This document shows, piece after piece, positions 17,683 through 26,486 of a DNA stretch of 64,000 bases. Every line of letters starts with the position of its first letter. The stretch's first letter is position 1. This DNA is from CAVQSS01 sp963746605 (GTDB lineage Bacteria > Desulfobacterota > RBG-13-43-22), in NCBI GenBank assembly GCA_963746605.1, contig CAVVCH010000055.1, positions 88,836 through 152,835 on the forward strand. Reading direction: 5' to 3'. Made by a program: the position numbers and the translations under genes. Below the pieces are notes generated by a model. That model was not told the DNA's origin, searched no databases, and saw only the letters and a program-made list of their open reading frames with translations.

Positions 17683-18408
17683 ATGAAAACAAAGAGAACC
17701 CGCCAGGGTATCCTTATATTTCTCTTAACTTTATCCCTGATCCTCTGGGGGGGATTCAAACCAGGTTATGCCCAGGAAGATCCGGAACTCCAATCTCTTT
17801 TGGAAAAACTCAAGAACCGCTTTGGCGCCATTAAAACCCTCAAGGCCGACTACATCCGGGATCTGCTCCCCAAGGTATCCAGCGCATTGCCTTCCGCATC
17901 GCTGAAGGCCGAGGGACGGCTCACTTTTGCTTCGCCGGACAAGTTGCGACTGGATCAGAGCCAACCCCGGGCGGAGCTGTTGATCAGCAATGGGGAAAAG
18001 GCCTGGTGGTATATCCCCGGAGAAAAAACGGTCCAGGTTTTTCAGGTCAAAGACTACGGCCAACAGGTCAAACCCATCACCGAGTTTTTCTCCGGTCTGG
18101 GCGGTTTGGAGAAACATTTTACTGTCCGCCTGGACAAGACCATTCCCGAAGAAGCGCCTTTTTACGCGCTGGTGCTGCAACCCAAAATCCCCCAGCCCGA
18201 TCTCAACCAGATCCACCTGCGGGTCTCAAAGACTTCCTTCCTTCCCTTGGAGTTCACCTTTTTCAACATCCTGGGCGACGGAACCCGTTTTCGCTTCAGC
18301 CAGGTCCAGACGGCGGTCAAGGTCAACGATGCGGTCTTCCAGTTCACCCCCCCTAAGGGAGTACAGGTCATCTCTCCCTCTCCGGTCATTCCGAAAAATA
18401 ACAAATAA
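17683..18408 (+). CDS. lolA: outer-membrane lipoprotein carrier protein LolA
   Basis: 241 residues with AGGAG 7 nt upstream of ATG. Signal peptide in the first 30 residues (cleavage near GYAQ-ED), then the LolA-like incomplete beta barrel: LKADYIRD, AEGRLTFASPDKLRLD, the nearly invariant AWWYIPGEKTVQVF region, and LEFTFFNILGDGTRFRFSQVQ...FQFTPPKGVQVI at the end. Ferries lipoproteins from LolCDE across the periplasm to the outer membrane. Downstream of ftsK as in proteobacteria. Confidence 0.88.
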   Translation: MKTKRTRQGILIFLLTLSLILWGGFKPGYAQEDPELQSLLEKLKNRFGAIKTLKADYIRDLLPKVSSALPSASLKAEGRLTFASPDKLRLDQSQPRAELLISNGEKAWWYIPGEKTVQVFQVKDYGQQVKPITEFFSGLGGLEKHFTVRLDKTIPEEAPFYALVLQPKIPQPDLNQIHLRVSKTSFLPLEFTFFNILGDGTRFRFSQVQTAVKVNDAVFQFTPPKGVQVISPSPVIPKNNK

Positions 18409-18533
18409 GGGGAAAAGCCCGCGACTGCTCGCCATCGGCCGCATCGATTATTATCTTGGCAGGAAGAAAGGGTAACGAGCAGGGGGAAGGGAAATACCCC
18501 TCGGAAAGGGGCTCTGAAGACGAGGTTCGTCCT

Positions 18534-20030
18534 TTAACCGGGGGAGCCTGGTCCCGGAAACGGGTTCTCCGTTTTTGCCGGATGGTCTTCCTCCATGGGC
18601 ACCGGCAGGTAAAATAATTTCATGGTTTTCTTGCCGCCTTCTCGCCGGTATCCCCAGAGCCCCTTCAAGAAGTTGACTTCCAATTTCTCCGGCGTCTTCT
18701 GCCAATCGAAAAGGAAGCTGACCTCAATTCGCTCCAGGTCTTTCTGCTTTTGCCGGTAGAAGAGGCCCCAGAGAATCTTGGTGACCTCCAGCCCTTGGCC
18801 GTCCTCGTAGTGATCAAAAAGTCGGAACAACAGCCCATAGTGGCGTTCCAGCCCCTCCCAATCGGCCGGCATCAGCGCCGGAAAGAAAAAATGAACCAGA
18901 CCTTTCCCGTCCTCGGCATAACGGAAGAGGGGCCAGAATTTGGTGACCCGTTCCCAACGCTTTTCCTCTTTATAGTATTTCTGGTGGATCTTGGTGAACA
19001 GAAACAGCAGGACCTTGGATTCGATCTTGTATTCGTCCTCTTCGAAGTTCTGGTAGAAGATGGGCCAGAGAACGGATGTCCGCTGACGGTCATCCTCCTG
19101 CCGGTAGGTAATGAGGGGCCAGAGCCTGAAGGAACTGACGCCCTCTGCCCCGGGAATACTGGACGAAGGGCCAGGGGAAATCCATCTGGAAGTAGTCAAA
19201 CTCCTTCACTGTATAGAAACTGAACAAGGGCCAGAGAAAAATGGTCGTCTGCCTCCGGGCGGAACTTTCGGATACGTAAAGCGGGAAGATGTAAAAATAA
19301 GTCTCCGGGAATTCACTGTCCAGGTGGCGCTGCTGGTAGTGGAAAACGGGCCATAGAAAAAAAGTCTTTTCGTAGGCCCCTTCACCCTCTTGGGTTTCCC
19401 GGCCGTACAGGGGCCAGAAGCGAAACCCCCGACGCCGGCCGCCTTCGGTAAGGGAAAAAACCGGCCAGAGGATGTGCGTGGTCTGGATCTCCCCTTCCCG
19501 GATATGGGTATACAGCGGCCAGAGGGCGAACTGGATCTCATCCCGGGAGAAGCGGTCCCGGAATGTCCCGCCCAGGGGGAAGAAGCCTCCGAAGGGATCT
19601 CCGCTTCGGCTTCGGCCCCAGAAGAACGGGAAGAGGTCTACATAGTCTCTCGATCGCTCCTCCTCTTCCTCCACCTTCTTACGGTTCTGATAGAAGGGCA
19701 GAAACTTCAGACTGGTCTCTTTCGGCGTTTTCTTGTACCAACCCAGTGGGTAAAGGAATTCCATTTCCTCGGTCTGGTTCTTCCGGTCCTCACGGTACCA
19801 GAAGAAGGGTCGCAGGCTCCACTCCCTCTCCTCCGGGGATTCGCTCTGCGAGTAGAAGGGGCCGGCGGCATCGACCCGGCGACTCTCCTTATCCTCGTTG
19901 GTTTGGATGTGGAAAAAGGGCGAGACATTGGAAGGGGTAAGATCCGGGGAAAGATGGGCGCAACCGGTAACCAGGACCCCCATGGCGGCCAAAAAGGTCA
20001 ATAAAAGGGACTTGAGACTTCGGTTTAAAC
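18534..20030 (-). CDS. lipoprotein with repeated WPL/WPF motifs (frameshifted)
   Basis: Two overlapping frames (about 20030-19150 and 19150-18534) join into one protein of about 490 residues if one G is removed from the run complementary to 19148-19151 (TGCCCCGGG on the plus strand). The N-terminus has a lipobox (VLVTGC-AHLS) after a hydrophobic segment; the true start is unclear because the upstream part overlaps a dispersed GAAATCCGAAA repeat, and a TTG near 20010 is possible. The body contains at least nine W-P-hydrophobic-hydrophobic units (FWPLYG, LWPVFH, LWPLFS, PWPFVQ, LWPLIT, LWPIFY, FWPLFR and others) alternating with charged loops, suggesting a repeated beta-hairpin fold. No known enzyme family; outer-membrane or periplasmic location inferred. 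Confidence 0.65.
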
Positions 20031-20272
20031 TCGAAATCCGAAATCCGAAATCCGAAACAAATTCAAAGGCCCCAATTTCAAGATTCAAAACATTCCCTCC
20101 CGCTACCCCGCCCTGTGTGGGGTTAGGGAGGAGCGAAAGCCGGTTGAGTCGATGGTCCGAGAATCACCCACCTCCCCACCCCCGCCCATCGAGTCACAGG
20201 AAGTTGTCTTGATCATTTAAATTTTGGACATTGGTGCTTGTTTCGGATTTCGTGCTTCGAATTTCGAATTTA
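20028..20272. repeat. long inverted-repeat element (GAAATCCGAAAC family), copy 1
   Basis: Left arm 20028-20068 (AACTCGAAATCCGAAATCC... to CAAATTCAAAG) and right arm about 20240-20272 (GTTTCGGATTTCGTGCTTCG) face each other around a C-rich centre. A second element with the same arms lies at 41919-42105. Non-coding; it merges with the 5' end of the WPL lipoprotein gene. Confidence 0.65.
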
Positions 20273-20324
20273 AAAATTCGTGTTCTCATTCTCAAATTAA
20301 AATATGCAGGGCTTATAATGGGGT

Positions 20325-21365
20325 CTATCTAATGATCGTGCCGATGATGGTCCCCATGATACTGACCGGCACCTGTTCCTGCAATCCCTCGGTAGCCTTG
20401 GTCACACTGCGGATGGCGTATTTGGCCTCTTTGTAAAGGCCTTCATCGTTCAGCAGTTGGCCCAAGGTTCCTTTACCCTCGTTGATTTTTTGGCTGGCCT
20501 GGTTCAGGTTAGCAATGGTTTCCTTGGCTTCGTTATAAAGGGTTTCGTCGTTCACCAGTTTGCCCAGCGTCCCCTCGCCGGCTTCGATTTTTCCGGCCAC
20601 CTTCTGCAGGCTGGTCAAGGTCTTCTGAGATTCCAGGTAAAGGCTGTCGTCCTTTAGAAATTTACCCAAGGTCCCCTGTCCTTCCCGAAGTTCGCCCACC
20701 GTAATCTTCAGCCCCGCAACCGTGGTCCGCATATCCCGGTACAGGGCGTCGTCCTTGATCAATTTTCCGATCGTTCCCTCGCCCTGGGTCAGCCCCAGGG
20801 TGATGCTGCGCACATCTTCGGTGGTTTTGCGCACGTTGTTGAAGGTTTCCTTCAGGTTGTTTTTCCCTTCCTCGCTGCCCAGCACCTCATTCAGGCTTTG
20901 GGTAACGGACTGGATGTTGTCCATGGCCGGGAGGGCCTTGGCCAGCAGGTGGTCCAGTTCAATGGTGGAGCGGGTGTTGTTGATTGTTCCGCCGGCCATC
21001 AGTTTCGGCGCCTTGTCGGTACCAGGCATGATCTCCACATACTTATCTCCGAGCACCCCCATGGTCCGAAGCACGGCCCGAGCATCGGAGTAGACCTGAA
21101 CCCCCTTCTTAATCGTCATGGTCACCTTGGCCTGGCTGCCGCTTAAGGTAATATCTTTGATGCGGCCCACCTCGATACCGGCAATCTGGACTTCGCTGTT
21201 CTTAACCAGGCCGGCGGCCGAGTCAAACAGGGCGACGATTTCATACCCTTCTACGGATTTCAGAGACCGCCGTTCGACCTTCAGGGTCATGTACCCCAGG
21301 ATCATCAGACCGATCAGGACGAAAATTCCGACCTTGACCTCCAATCCCATGCCTCTTTTTTCCAT
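20325..21365 (-). CDS. mlaD: MlaD-family (MCE domain) lipid transport protein with 34-residue repeats
   Basis: 346 residues; ATG with GAGG upstream. N-terminal membrane anchor (residues about 11-29), a single MCE domain (about 38-117) with the family signatures IAGIEVGRIKDI and MGVLGDKYVEIMPG, then a long helical C-terminus. In that tail a motif G-x-G-T-(I/L)-G-(K/Q)-(L/F)-x-x-D-(D/E)-x-L-Y repeats four times at residues 195, 229, 263 and 297, exactly 34 residues apart. MlaD hexamers form the periplasmic substrate ring of the phospholipid ABC transporter. Downstream of the permease and ATPase genes; no MlaB or MlaC here. Confidence 0.9.
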   Translation of the reverse strand: MEKRGMGLEVKVGIFVLIGLMILGYMTLKVERRSLKSVEGYEIVALFDSAAGLVKNSEVQIAGIEVGRIKDITLSGSQAKVTMTIKKGVQVYSDARAVLRTMGVLGDKYVEIMPGTDKAPKLMAGGTINNTRSTIELDHLLAKALPAMDNIQSVTQSLNEVLGSEEGKNNLKETFNNVRKTTEDVRSITLGLTQGEGTIGKLIKDDALYRDMRTTVAGLKITVGELREGQGTLGKFLKDDSLYLESQKTLTSLQKVAGKIEAGEGTLGKLVNDETLYNEAKETIANLNQASQKINEGKGTLGQLLNDEGLYKEAKYAIRSVTKATEGLQEQVPVSIMGTIIGTIIR

Positions 21366-21464
21366 GATGCTTCCTCCCCTGGTTGGGTTACTGGGTTATG
21401 GCGTTCCGGGTCCTGCCGGTGACCCGGTTTGACCGGGCTGACCTTTTACGAAATTTGGTTGTCT

Positions 21465-22187
21465 TCAGACCGGTGACAGGAAATTCTGAACGATTTCATT
21501 TTTACTGTTCCGGAATTGCTCCGGGACACCTTCTTCGATGATCCGGCCTTCAGACAGCATGGCGATGTTGTGGGCGATCCGGAAGACGCTCTGGATATCA
21601 TGGCTGATGACCACGCAGGTCATCTGGAAACGTTTCTGGGTGTTGATAATCAGGTCGTCGATAGCGGCCGTCATGATCGGGTCCAGCCCGGTGGTCGGCT
21701 CGTCGAAGAGCATGATGTCCGGATCCAGGGCGATGGCCCGGGCCAGGGCCACCCTTTTCCGCATGCCGCCGCTCAGTTCCGAAGGCATCTTTTCCTCGAT
21801 CCCCGGCAGGCCCACCAGTTCCAATTTTTCAGCCACCAGTTTTTCCACCTCGGCAAAGGGCAGCCTCTTGTGCTCCAGGATCGGAAAGGCCACGTTCTGC
21901 CCGACGTTCATGGAGTCGAACAGGGCACCTTCCTGAAAGAGCATCCCGAAGCGTTTACGGACCCGGTAGAGATCCCGTTCCTTCAGCCGGGTCAATTCAT
22001 TATCATCGACCCAGATTTCTCCGGAATCCGGGCGAATCAGGCCGATAATATGTTTTAACAGCACGCTCTTGCCGCCGCCGCTGCGTCCGATGATGACCGT
22101 CGTCCGGCCGCCCGGCACGGTCAGGTTCAAGTCTTTGAGCACCGGCTGGCCGCGAAAAGATTTATTCAGATTGATCAGTCGTATCAT
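21465..22187 (-). CDS. mlaF: ABC transporter ATPase MlaF
   Basis: 240 residues. Walker A GRSGGGKSVLLKH (Mla/Ttg2A-type GRSGxGKS), ABC signature LSGGMRKRVALARA, Walker B IMLFDEPTTGLDP, and H-loop VVISHD. Drives phospholipid transport between inner and outer membranes with MlaE and MlaD. Starts 7 bases after the MlaE stop, so one operon mlaE-mlaF-mlaD. Confidence 0.94.
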   Translation of the reverse strand: MIRLINLNKSFRGQPVLKDLNLTVPGGRTTVIIGRSGGGKSVLLKHIIGLIRPDSGEIWVDDNELTRLKERDLYRVRKRFGMLFQEGALFDSMNVGQNVAFPILEHKRLPFAEVEKLVAEKLELVGLPGIEEKMPSELSGGMRKRVALARAIALDPDIMLFDEPTTGLDPIMTAAIDDLIINTQKRFQMTCVVISHDIQSVFRIAHNIAMLSEGRIIEEGVPEQFRNSKNEIVQNFLSPV

Positions 22188-22194
22188 AAAAAAA

Positions 22195-22968
22195 TCAAAA
22201 CAAGAGCGAGGTCAACACATAGGTGCCGATCAGGATACTGACCGAGGAAATAACCACCGCCTCGGTGGTAGCCCGGCCGACCCCTTCAGCGCCGCCATGG
22301 GTGTTAAAACCCTTGTAACACCCGACCAGGGTCAGGATAAATCCGAAAACCACGGACTTGGTCATGCCCTGGACCAGGTCGCCCAGCTCGGTCATGCTGA
22401 TCATCTTGTCCATGTAGATGCCGGAATTGATCCCCAGCAAAATGACCCCGACAAAATATCCGCCGATAATCCCGACAAAGATGTTCAAGGCGGTGAGCAG
22501 GGGGACCATGAAAATGCCGGCCCAGATCCTGGGAACCACCAGGAAATGGATGGGATTGATGGCCATGATCTCCAGGGCGTCGATCTGTTCGGTGACCCGC
22601 ATGGTTCCCAGTTCGGCGGCGATGGCCGAACCGGCCCGGGCGTTGACCATTAGAGCGGTCATGACCGGCCCCATCTCCCGGGTCAGGGACAGGGCGACCA
22701 GCCCGCCCATCAGCGATTCCCCGCCGAATTTCCGGAATCCATGGTAGCTTTGCAGGGCCAGGACCATCCCGGAAAACAATCCGGTCAGGACCACGATAAA
22801 CAGGGATTTAACTCCGACAAATTCCATCTGTTTGACGAAGTTATGGAAGCGAAAGGGGGGGGTGAAGGTCAGGCGGACGGCCCGAAGGAGCATCAACAGT
22901 ATTCCACCCAGTTCGCGGATGAATCGGATAACCTCATCGCCGATATAGTAGAAGACTCGTTGGATCAT
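22195..22968 (-). CDS. mlaE: MlaE-family permease
   Basis: 257 residues, five to six transmembrane helices. Family features: FSGMVLALQSYHGFRKFG, LTREMGPVMTALMVNARAGSAIAAELGTMRVTEQIDALE (the conserved EQxDAL core) and GFNTHGGAEGVGRATTEAVV. Membrane component of the Mla phospholipid transporter. First gene of its operon, transcribed toward mlaF. Confidence 0.94.
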   Translation of the reverse strand: MIQRVFYYIGDEVIRFIRELGGILLMLLRAVRLTFTPPFRFHNFVKQMEFVGVKSLFIVVLTGLFSGMVLALQSYHGFRKFGGESLMGGLVALSLTREMGPVMTALMVNARAGSAIAAELGTMRVTEQIDALEIMAINPIHFLVVPRIWAGIFMVPLLTALNIFVGIIGGYFVGVILLGINSGIYMDKMISMTELGDLVQGMTKSVVFGFILTLVGCYKGFNTHGGAEGVGRATTEAVVISSVSILIGTYVLTSLLF

Positions 22969-23146
22969 AAACAGTTGGGATTATCCCATAAAAACCAAAT
23001 AAAACAATAGGAGTTGTCGCATTGGGGGGATTCCACATGGAGATGACGCTGACCGGCCCCTTGGGTCGCAGGTGGCCCCGTGAACATCGGCCGGGGCGCT
23101 AAAGGACTTGAAATCCGTGGGGGCGATTATCACCGGAGACATTTTC

Positions 23147-23563
23147 TCATAAGTCACTAAGTGCCGCGGCGATTTTTGCCCCAGTCGCCTTTATCTTTTC
23201 CATGTCACCCGGCTGCAACCCATGACGCATGTCCACCCCATCGTTCGCCCAGCGAGGAACCAGGTGGACATGGTAATGATCCACGAGCTGGTTGGCCGCC
23301 CGACCATTAAGCTGAAACATGGTCATCCCATCCGGCTTCAGGGATTTCTTGACGGCCAGGGCCACTTTTTTAACCGTCTTGAAAACGGACTGAAGGTCTG
23401 CTTCTTCAATGTCGAAGAGGGTAGGGGCATGCGTTTTAGGGACTACCAGGCAGTGGCCGTCGGACCGGGGGTTGATATCCATGAAGGCGATAGTTTGATC
23501 GTCCTCGAAAATCTTTACACAGGGAATCTGGCCGGCAAGGATTTTACAGAAAATGCAGTCCAT
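23147..23563 (-). CDS. HIT family nucleotide hydrolase/transferase
   Basis: 138 residues, GAGGGAG ribosome site. Histidine triad DHYHVHLVPR near residue 100 contains the nucleophilic histidine; N-terminal zinc-type Cys pair CIFCKI and INPRSDGHCLVVPK are typical of the HINT/Hit group that hydrolyses AMP- or phosphoramidate-linked nucleotides. Monocistronic; physiological substrate not known. Confidence 0.93.
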   Translation of the reverse strand: MDCIFCKILAGQIPCVKIFEDDQTIAFMDINPRSDGHCLVVPKTHAPTLFDIEEADLQSVFKTVKKVALAVKKSLKPDGMTMFQLNGRAANQLVDHYHVHLVPRWANDGVDMRHGLQPGDMEKIKATGAKIAAALSDL

Positions 23564-23722
23564 GGTTTCAATGCTCCCTCTCTTGGCGTTAATTACCGTG
23601 AATTAAGTTATTATCTGATTACGGTCTATTTTTCAAATAGTAAATTTCCTTGACGCCCCCGGTCCTCTTTAGGGCGGTAAAGGCGATCCCCGGCTCCCTA
23701 TCCTCGCGCCTTCATATTGGCA

Positions 23723-23751
23723 TTGACAGGCCCCCTCTTTCTGTTTATATA
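23723..23751 (+). promoter_or_regulatory. sigma-70 promoter of tRNA-Arg(ACG)
   Basis: TTGACA at 23723-23728, a 17-base spacer, TATATA at 23746-23751, and the mature tRNA starts 14 bases further on. Confidence 0.8.
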
Positions 23752-23764
23752 CTATTACCCAAGA

Positions 23765-23841
23765 GCGCCCATAGCTCAGCTGGATAGAGTGCCGGACTAC
23801 GAATCCGTAGGTCGGGTGTTCGAATCACCCTGGGCGCGCCA
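23765..23841 (+). tRNA. tRNA-Arg (anticodon ACG)
   Basis: 77-nt cloverleaf: acceptor GCGCCCA pairs with TGGGCGC, D-arm AGCTCAGCTGGATAGAGT, anticodon loop CTACGAA (ACG), T-loop TTCGAAT, discriminator G and encoded CCA. The first anticodon-stem pair (C27-T43) is mismatched. ACG is read as inosine-containing to decode CGU/CGC/CGA. Confidence 0.97.
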
Positions 23842-23848
23842 GAAAATC

Positions 23849-23880
23849 AAGGGGTTAGCCGACCGGGGCTAGCCCCTTTT
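23849..23880 (+). terminator. rho-independent terminator of tRNA-Arg
   Basis: Stem 23849-23860 with 23867-23878 (one G-T pair), loop of 6, followed by T-rich sequence. Confidence 0.8.
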
Positions 23881-24090
23881 ATTTTATGTGTGAATCTGCG
23901 TGAGAAAATTTTTCGGGTTCACCAGTTATGGCTTTGAAGATAGCCATGGCTTCCCGTTCCGAATCAGGGATGAAATGGAGGTAGATTTCGGTCGTTGCCC
24001 TGTTTTCATGGCCAACATCCGGTATTCGGTGCCCCATTTGTCCATTGCGTCCAGAATAGGGCTCAGACTCCTACCAACCTCCATGAGGGA
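23879..24090 (-). pseudogene. tyrosine recombinase (integrase) C-terminal remnant at tRNA-Arg
   Basis: Reading the minus strand, the last 44 codons before a TAA at 23879-23881 encode GHENRATTEIYLHF and a charged tail, the hallmark C-terminal box (GHxxxxTTxxYLH, with the catalytic Tyr) of phage-type integrases. Just upstream the matching sequence ILDAMDKWGTEYRML is in another frame, so a base is missing near 24013, and a TAG interrupts it about 25 codons earlier. The rest of the enzyme is gone. Its end abuts the tRNA terminator, the standard site for integrase-tRNA insertion. Confidence 0.75.
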
Positions 24091-24193
24091 GTACTACCCT
24101 GCCACAAGCGGACGGGGTATCAAAAACCTTTATAAGGAATATCCATTCCCGTATTTAACCCAAGAACCAAAGACGAAGAACTATTCATAAAAG

Positions 24194-24958
24194 ATGTTTT
24201 TAGTAAAAAAGCTCATCACTCCCTTTTTTCTGCCGCTTTCCGTAAGCCTGGAGCTGATTTTAATCGGGGTGGTCCTGGTATGGGCGGCGAAGAAGCGGAA
24301 AGCCGGGAAGGTTTTCCTTTCCCTCGGCTTCCTCCTTCTTTGGCTGATCAGCTATGATTTTTTACCCGATCGGCTACTCCTCCCTCTGGAGTCACGTTAT
24401 CCCCCGCTGACCGATACCCGGCCTCTTTCTGGGATAAAATGGGTCGTGGTTTTCGCCGGAGCCCTCACCGACGATCTTCGGCTTCCGGCTAATGAGAAAC
24501 TGTCCGGCTCCACTCTGGCCCGGCTGATCGAGGGGATCCGTCTGCATCGGGAGCTCCCGCAAACGAAGCTGCTCCTTTCCGGGGGGGCGGTGTTCGGAGG
24601 CCAATCATCGGCGCGAGTTATGGCTGAAGCGGCGGCGGCTTTGGGGGTGAACCCGAAGGATCTGGTTCTGGAAACCGAATCGAGGGATACCGAGGAAGAA
24701 GCCCTTCTAATCCAAGGGATGGTTAAAAAAGCCCCGTTCATCCTGGTGACTTCCGCTGCCCATATGCCCCGGTCCATGATCCACTTCAAGCGGCTTGGCC
24801 TTGAGCCGATACCCGCTCCGGCGGACTTCCAGACCAAGCGGGATGATGTTTGGGTCCCGAGGGGGTTTTTCCCTTCGGGCCAAGCCATTTCTAAAGCCGA
24901 GATAGCCGTTCATGAATATCTGGGGCTGGCCTGGGGAGCGATTAAAGACAAGATATAA
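24194..24958 (+). CDS. ElyC/SanA/YdcF-type DUF218 membrane protein
   Basis: 254 residues. Two N-terminal transmembrane helices, then a DUF218 Rossmann-like domain: VVVFAGALTDD, LLLSGGAVFGGQSSARVMA, ETESRDTEEEALL and VTSAAHMPRSM. In E. coli ElyC affects peptidoglycan and lipid-carrier metabolism; whether that role applies here is inference. A short stretch between the tRNA-linked integrase remnant and this gene has no feature. Confidence 0.85.
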   Translation: MFLVKKLITPFFLPLSVSLELILIGVVLVWAAKKRKAGKVFLSLGFLLLWLISYDFLPDRLLLPLESRYPPLTDTRPLSGIKWVVVFAGALTDDLRLPANEKLSGSTLARLIEGIRLHRELPQTKLLLSGGAVFGGQSSARVMAEAAAALGVNPKDLVLETESRDTEEEALLIQGMVKKAPFILVTSAAHMPRSMIHFKRLGLEPIPAPADFQTKRDDVWVPRGFFPSGQAISKAEIAVHEYLGLAWGAIKDKI

Positions 24959-25188
24959 TCAGCGGGATCCTCAAACCCTTCTGCCTCCTTTGCGCCGAAA
25001 CCCGGGTTGCCGGAATATGCCAAACCGCATAGAATTGAGATCGACGAAATACCCAATTATAGCTCAACCGGTTTCACCTACAGGCAATTGATCCCCGATG
25101 ACTTTCGCGCGACTTTGTTGCCAAAAAATCTCTCAACACACGGGGAAAAAATTAAACCAGAAATGACAGGCTCCGTGCTTCAGCATGT

Positions 25189-25849
25189 TTATCTTAATGT
25201 ATACCCGCGCGCATCAAGACAGGCATCGATCGCCCGCAAATAATCCGCGCTCTTTTGAATAGTCCGCGCATCGGGCGCACCTTCGGGGGGCTTGGAGGGA
25301 TCGAAGCCCGTCTGCTTCACGGCCCAACCGTGGCAGGCGTCAAAATCCTTGTTCTGTTGTTCCTCGCTCTGATCCTGGCGGGGGTAAATGAACATGCGTC
25401 CCCCTGTCCCTTGGCCTGCCGCGGGTGGCCCCTGATTTCCCGCAGAAGGCGGACGAATAATAATCCGGCGGGGGCGGAGGTGGATAATAATAATCCGACT
25501 GGGGCGGGTAATAATAATCCGGTGGAGGCGGGGGCGGATAATTGTAATAGGCCGGAGGGTAATTGTACCCTGACCACAAGCCCCAGCCTAAGACACCTCC
25601 GATGAACAATCCGGGCAAGAACCCGTAATGCCCACCATCATGCCCTCCATGACCATATCCTCCATGACCGCCTGATCTTCCACTCCCTCTGGATCCATCA
25701 TGTCCGCCTGACCCTCCTCCTCCGCTTGACCCTCCGTGGCCACCAGACCCCCGCGACCCGCCGCCTCCACGATCGGCCTCGGCCTGTTTTGACGGCACCA
25801 ATACGACTAAAAATAAAAGGATGCTTAACAAACTGATGAGCTTTTTCAT
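25189..25849 (-). CDS. secreted Gly/Pro/Tyr-rich protein, tandem copy 1 (frameshifted)
   Basis: Signal peptide (MKKLISLLSILLFLVVLVPS), Gly/Ser/His-rich segment, GFLPGLFIGGVLGWG (glycine-zipper-like), a run of PPP/YYY units, then a C-terminal domain with CHGWAVKQTGFDPSKPPEG and ACLDARGYTLR. The last domain is in a different frame; deleting one base in the TTATTATTCG run near 25453-25462 fuses them and gives an arrangement matching the neighbouring paralogue residue for residue. Probably an envelope or surface protein; function unknown. Confidence 0.65.
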
Positions 25850-25857
25850 AACTTCAT

Positions 25858-26367
25858 TTACCTTAAGGTATACCCGCGAGCATCAAGACACGCGCTGATC
25901 GCCCGTAAATAATCCGAGCTCTTTTGAACAGTCTGCGCATCGGGCGCGCCTTCGGGGGGCTTGGAGGGGTCGAAGCCCGTTTCCTTCACGGCCCAAGCGT
26001 GGCAGGCGTCAAAATCCTTGTTCTGTTGTTCCTCACTCTGACTCTGGCGGGGATAGATGAACATCCGCCCCCCGGTCCCTTGGCTTGCCGCTGGCGGCAT
26101 CTGACTTCCTTCGACCGAAGGGGGATAGTAATTCGGCGGGGGGGGAGGGGTAGGAGGATAATAATAGGGTGAGGGATGGTAATAATAGGGCGGGGGCGGA
26201 TAATAATACGCAGGCGGATAATAGTATCGTGGCGCAAATCCCCACCCCAATACCCCGCCGATGACCAATCCGGGTAGGAACCCTCCTCCATGTGCCTTGG
26301 CCTCATTCGTCGGAACAAGTAGGGACAATACCAACAGGATAGTCAACAAGCCAATGATTTTTTTCAT
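25858..26367 (-). CDS. secreted Pro/Tyr-rich protein, tandem copy 2
   Basis: 169 residues, intact; GAGG ribosome site. Signal peptide (MKKIIGLLTILLVLSLLVP), GFLPGLVIGGVLGWGF, a stretch dominated by Tyr and Pro, then a C-terminal domain of about 60 residues with paired cysteines (FDACHAWAVKETGFDP and ISACLDARGYTLR). The same C-terminal pattern occurs in glycine-zipper family envelope proteins of related bacteria (recollection of family, not a search). Nearly identical C-terminus to the copy downstream, so a recent duplication. Confidence 0.75.
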   Translation of the reverse strand: MKKIIGLLTILLVLSLLVPTNEAKAHGGGFLPGLVIGGVLGWGFAPRYYYPPAYYYPPPPYYYHPSPYYYPPTPPPPPNYYPPSVEGSQMPPAASQGTGGRMFIYPRQSQSEEQQNKDFDACHAWAVKETGFDPSKPPEGAPDAQTVQKSSDYLRAISACLDARGYTLR

Positions 26368-26486
26368 GTTTCGTCCTCCGACCTGTGTGTTATAGGCAAC
26401 CGGCACAATCTAAAACCTTCTTTACTCATTTCCATTCCTTCTGCTATCTCTCTTTAAGACCTTAACCGGCCCCAAAAGTTAAAGAA

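Noticed and set aside
23900..24190. 96-residue plus-strand frame after tRNA-Arg
   Set aside because: It is the shadow of the integrase remnant read on the other strand.
25007..25243. 78-residue plus-strand frame
   Set aside because: No ribosome site, no family features, overlaps the 3' part of the Pro/Tyr-rich gene.
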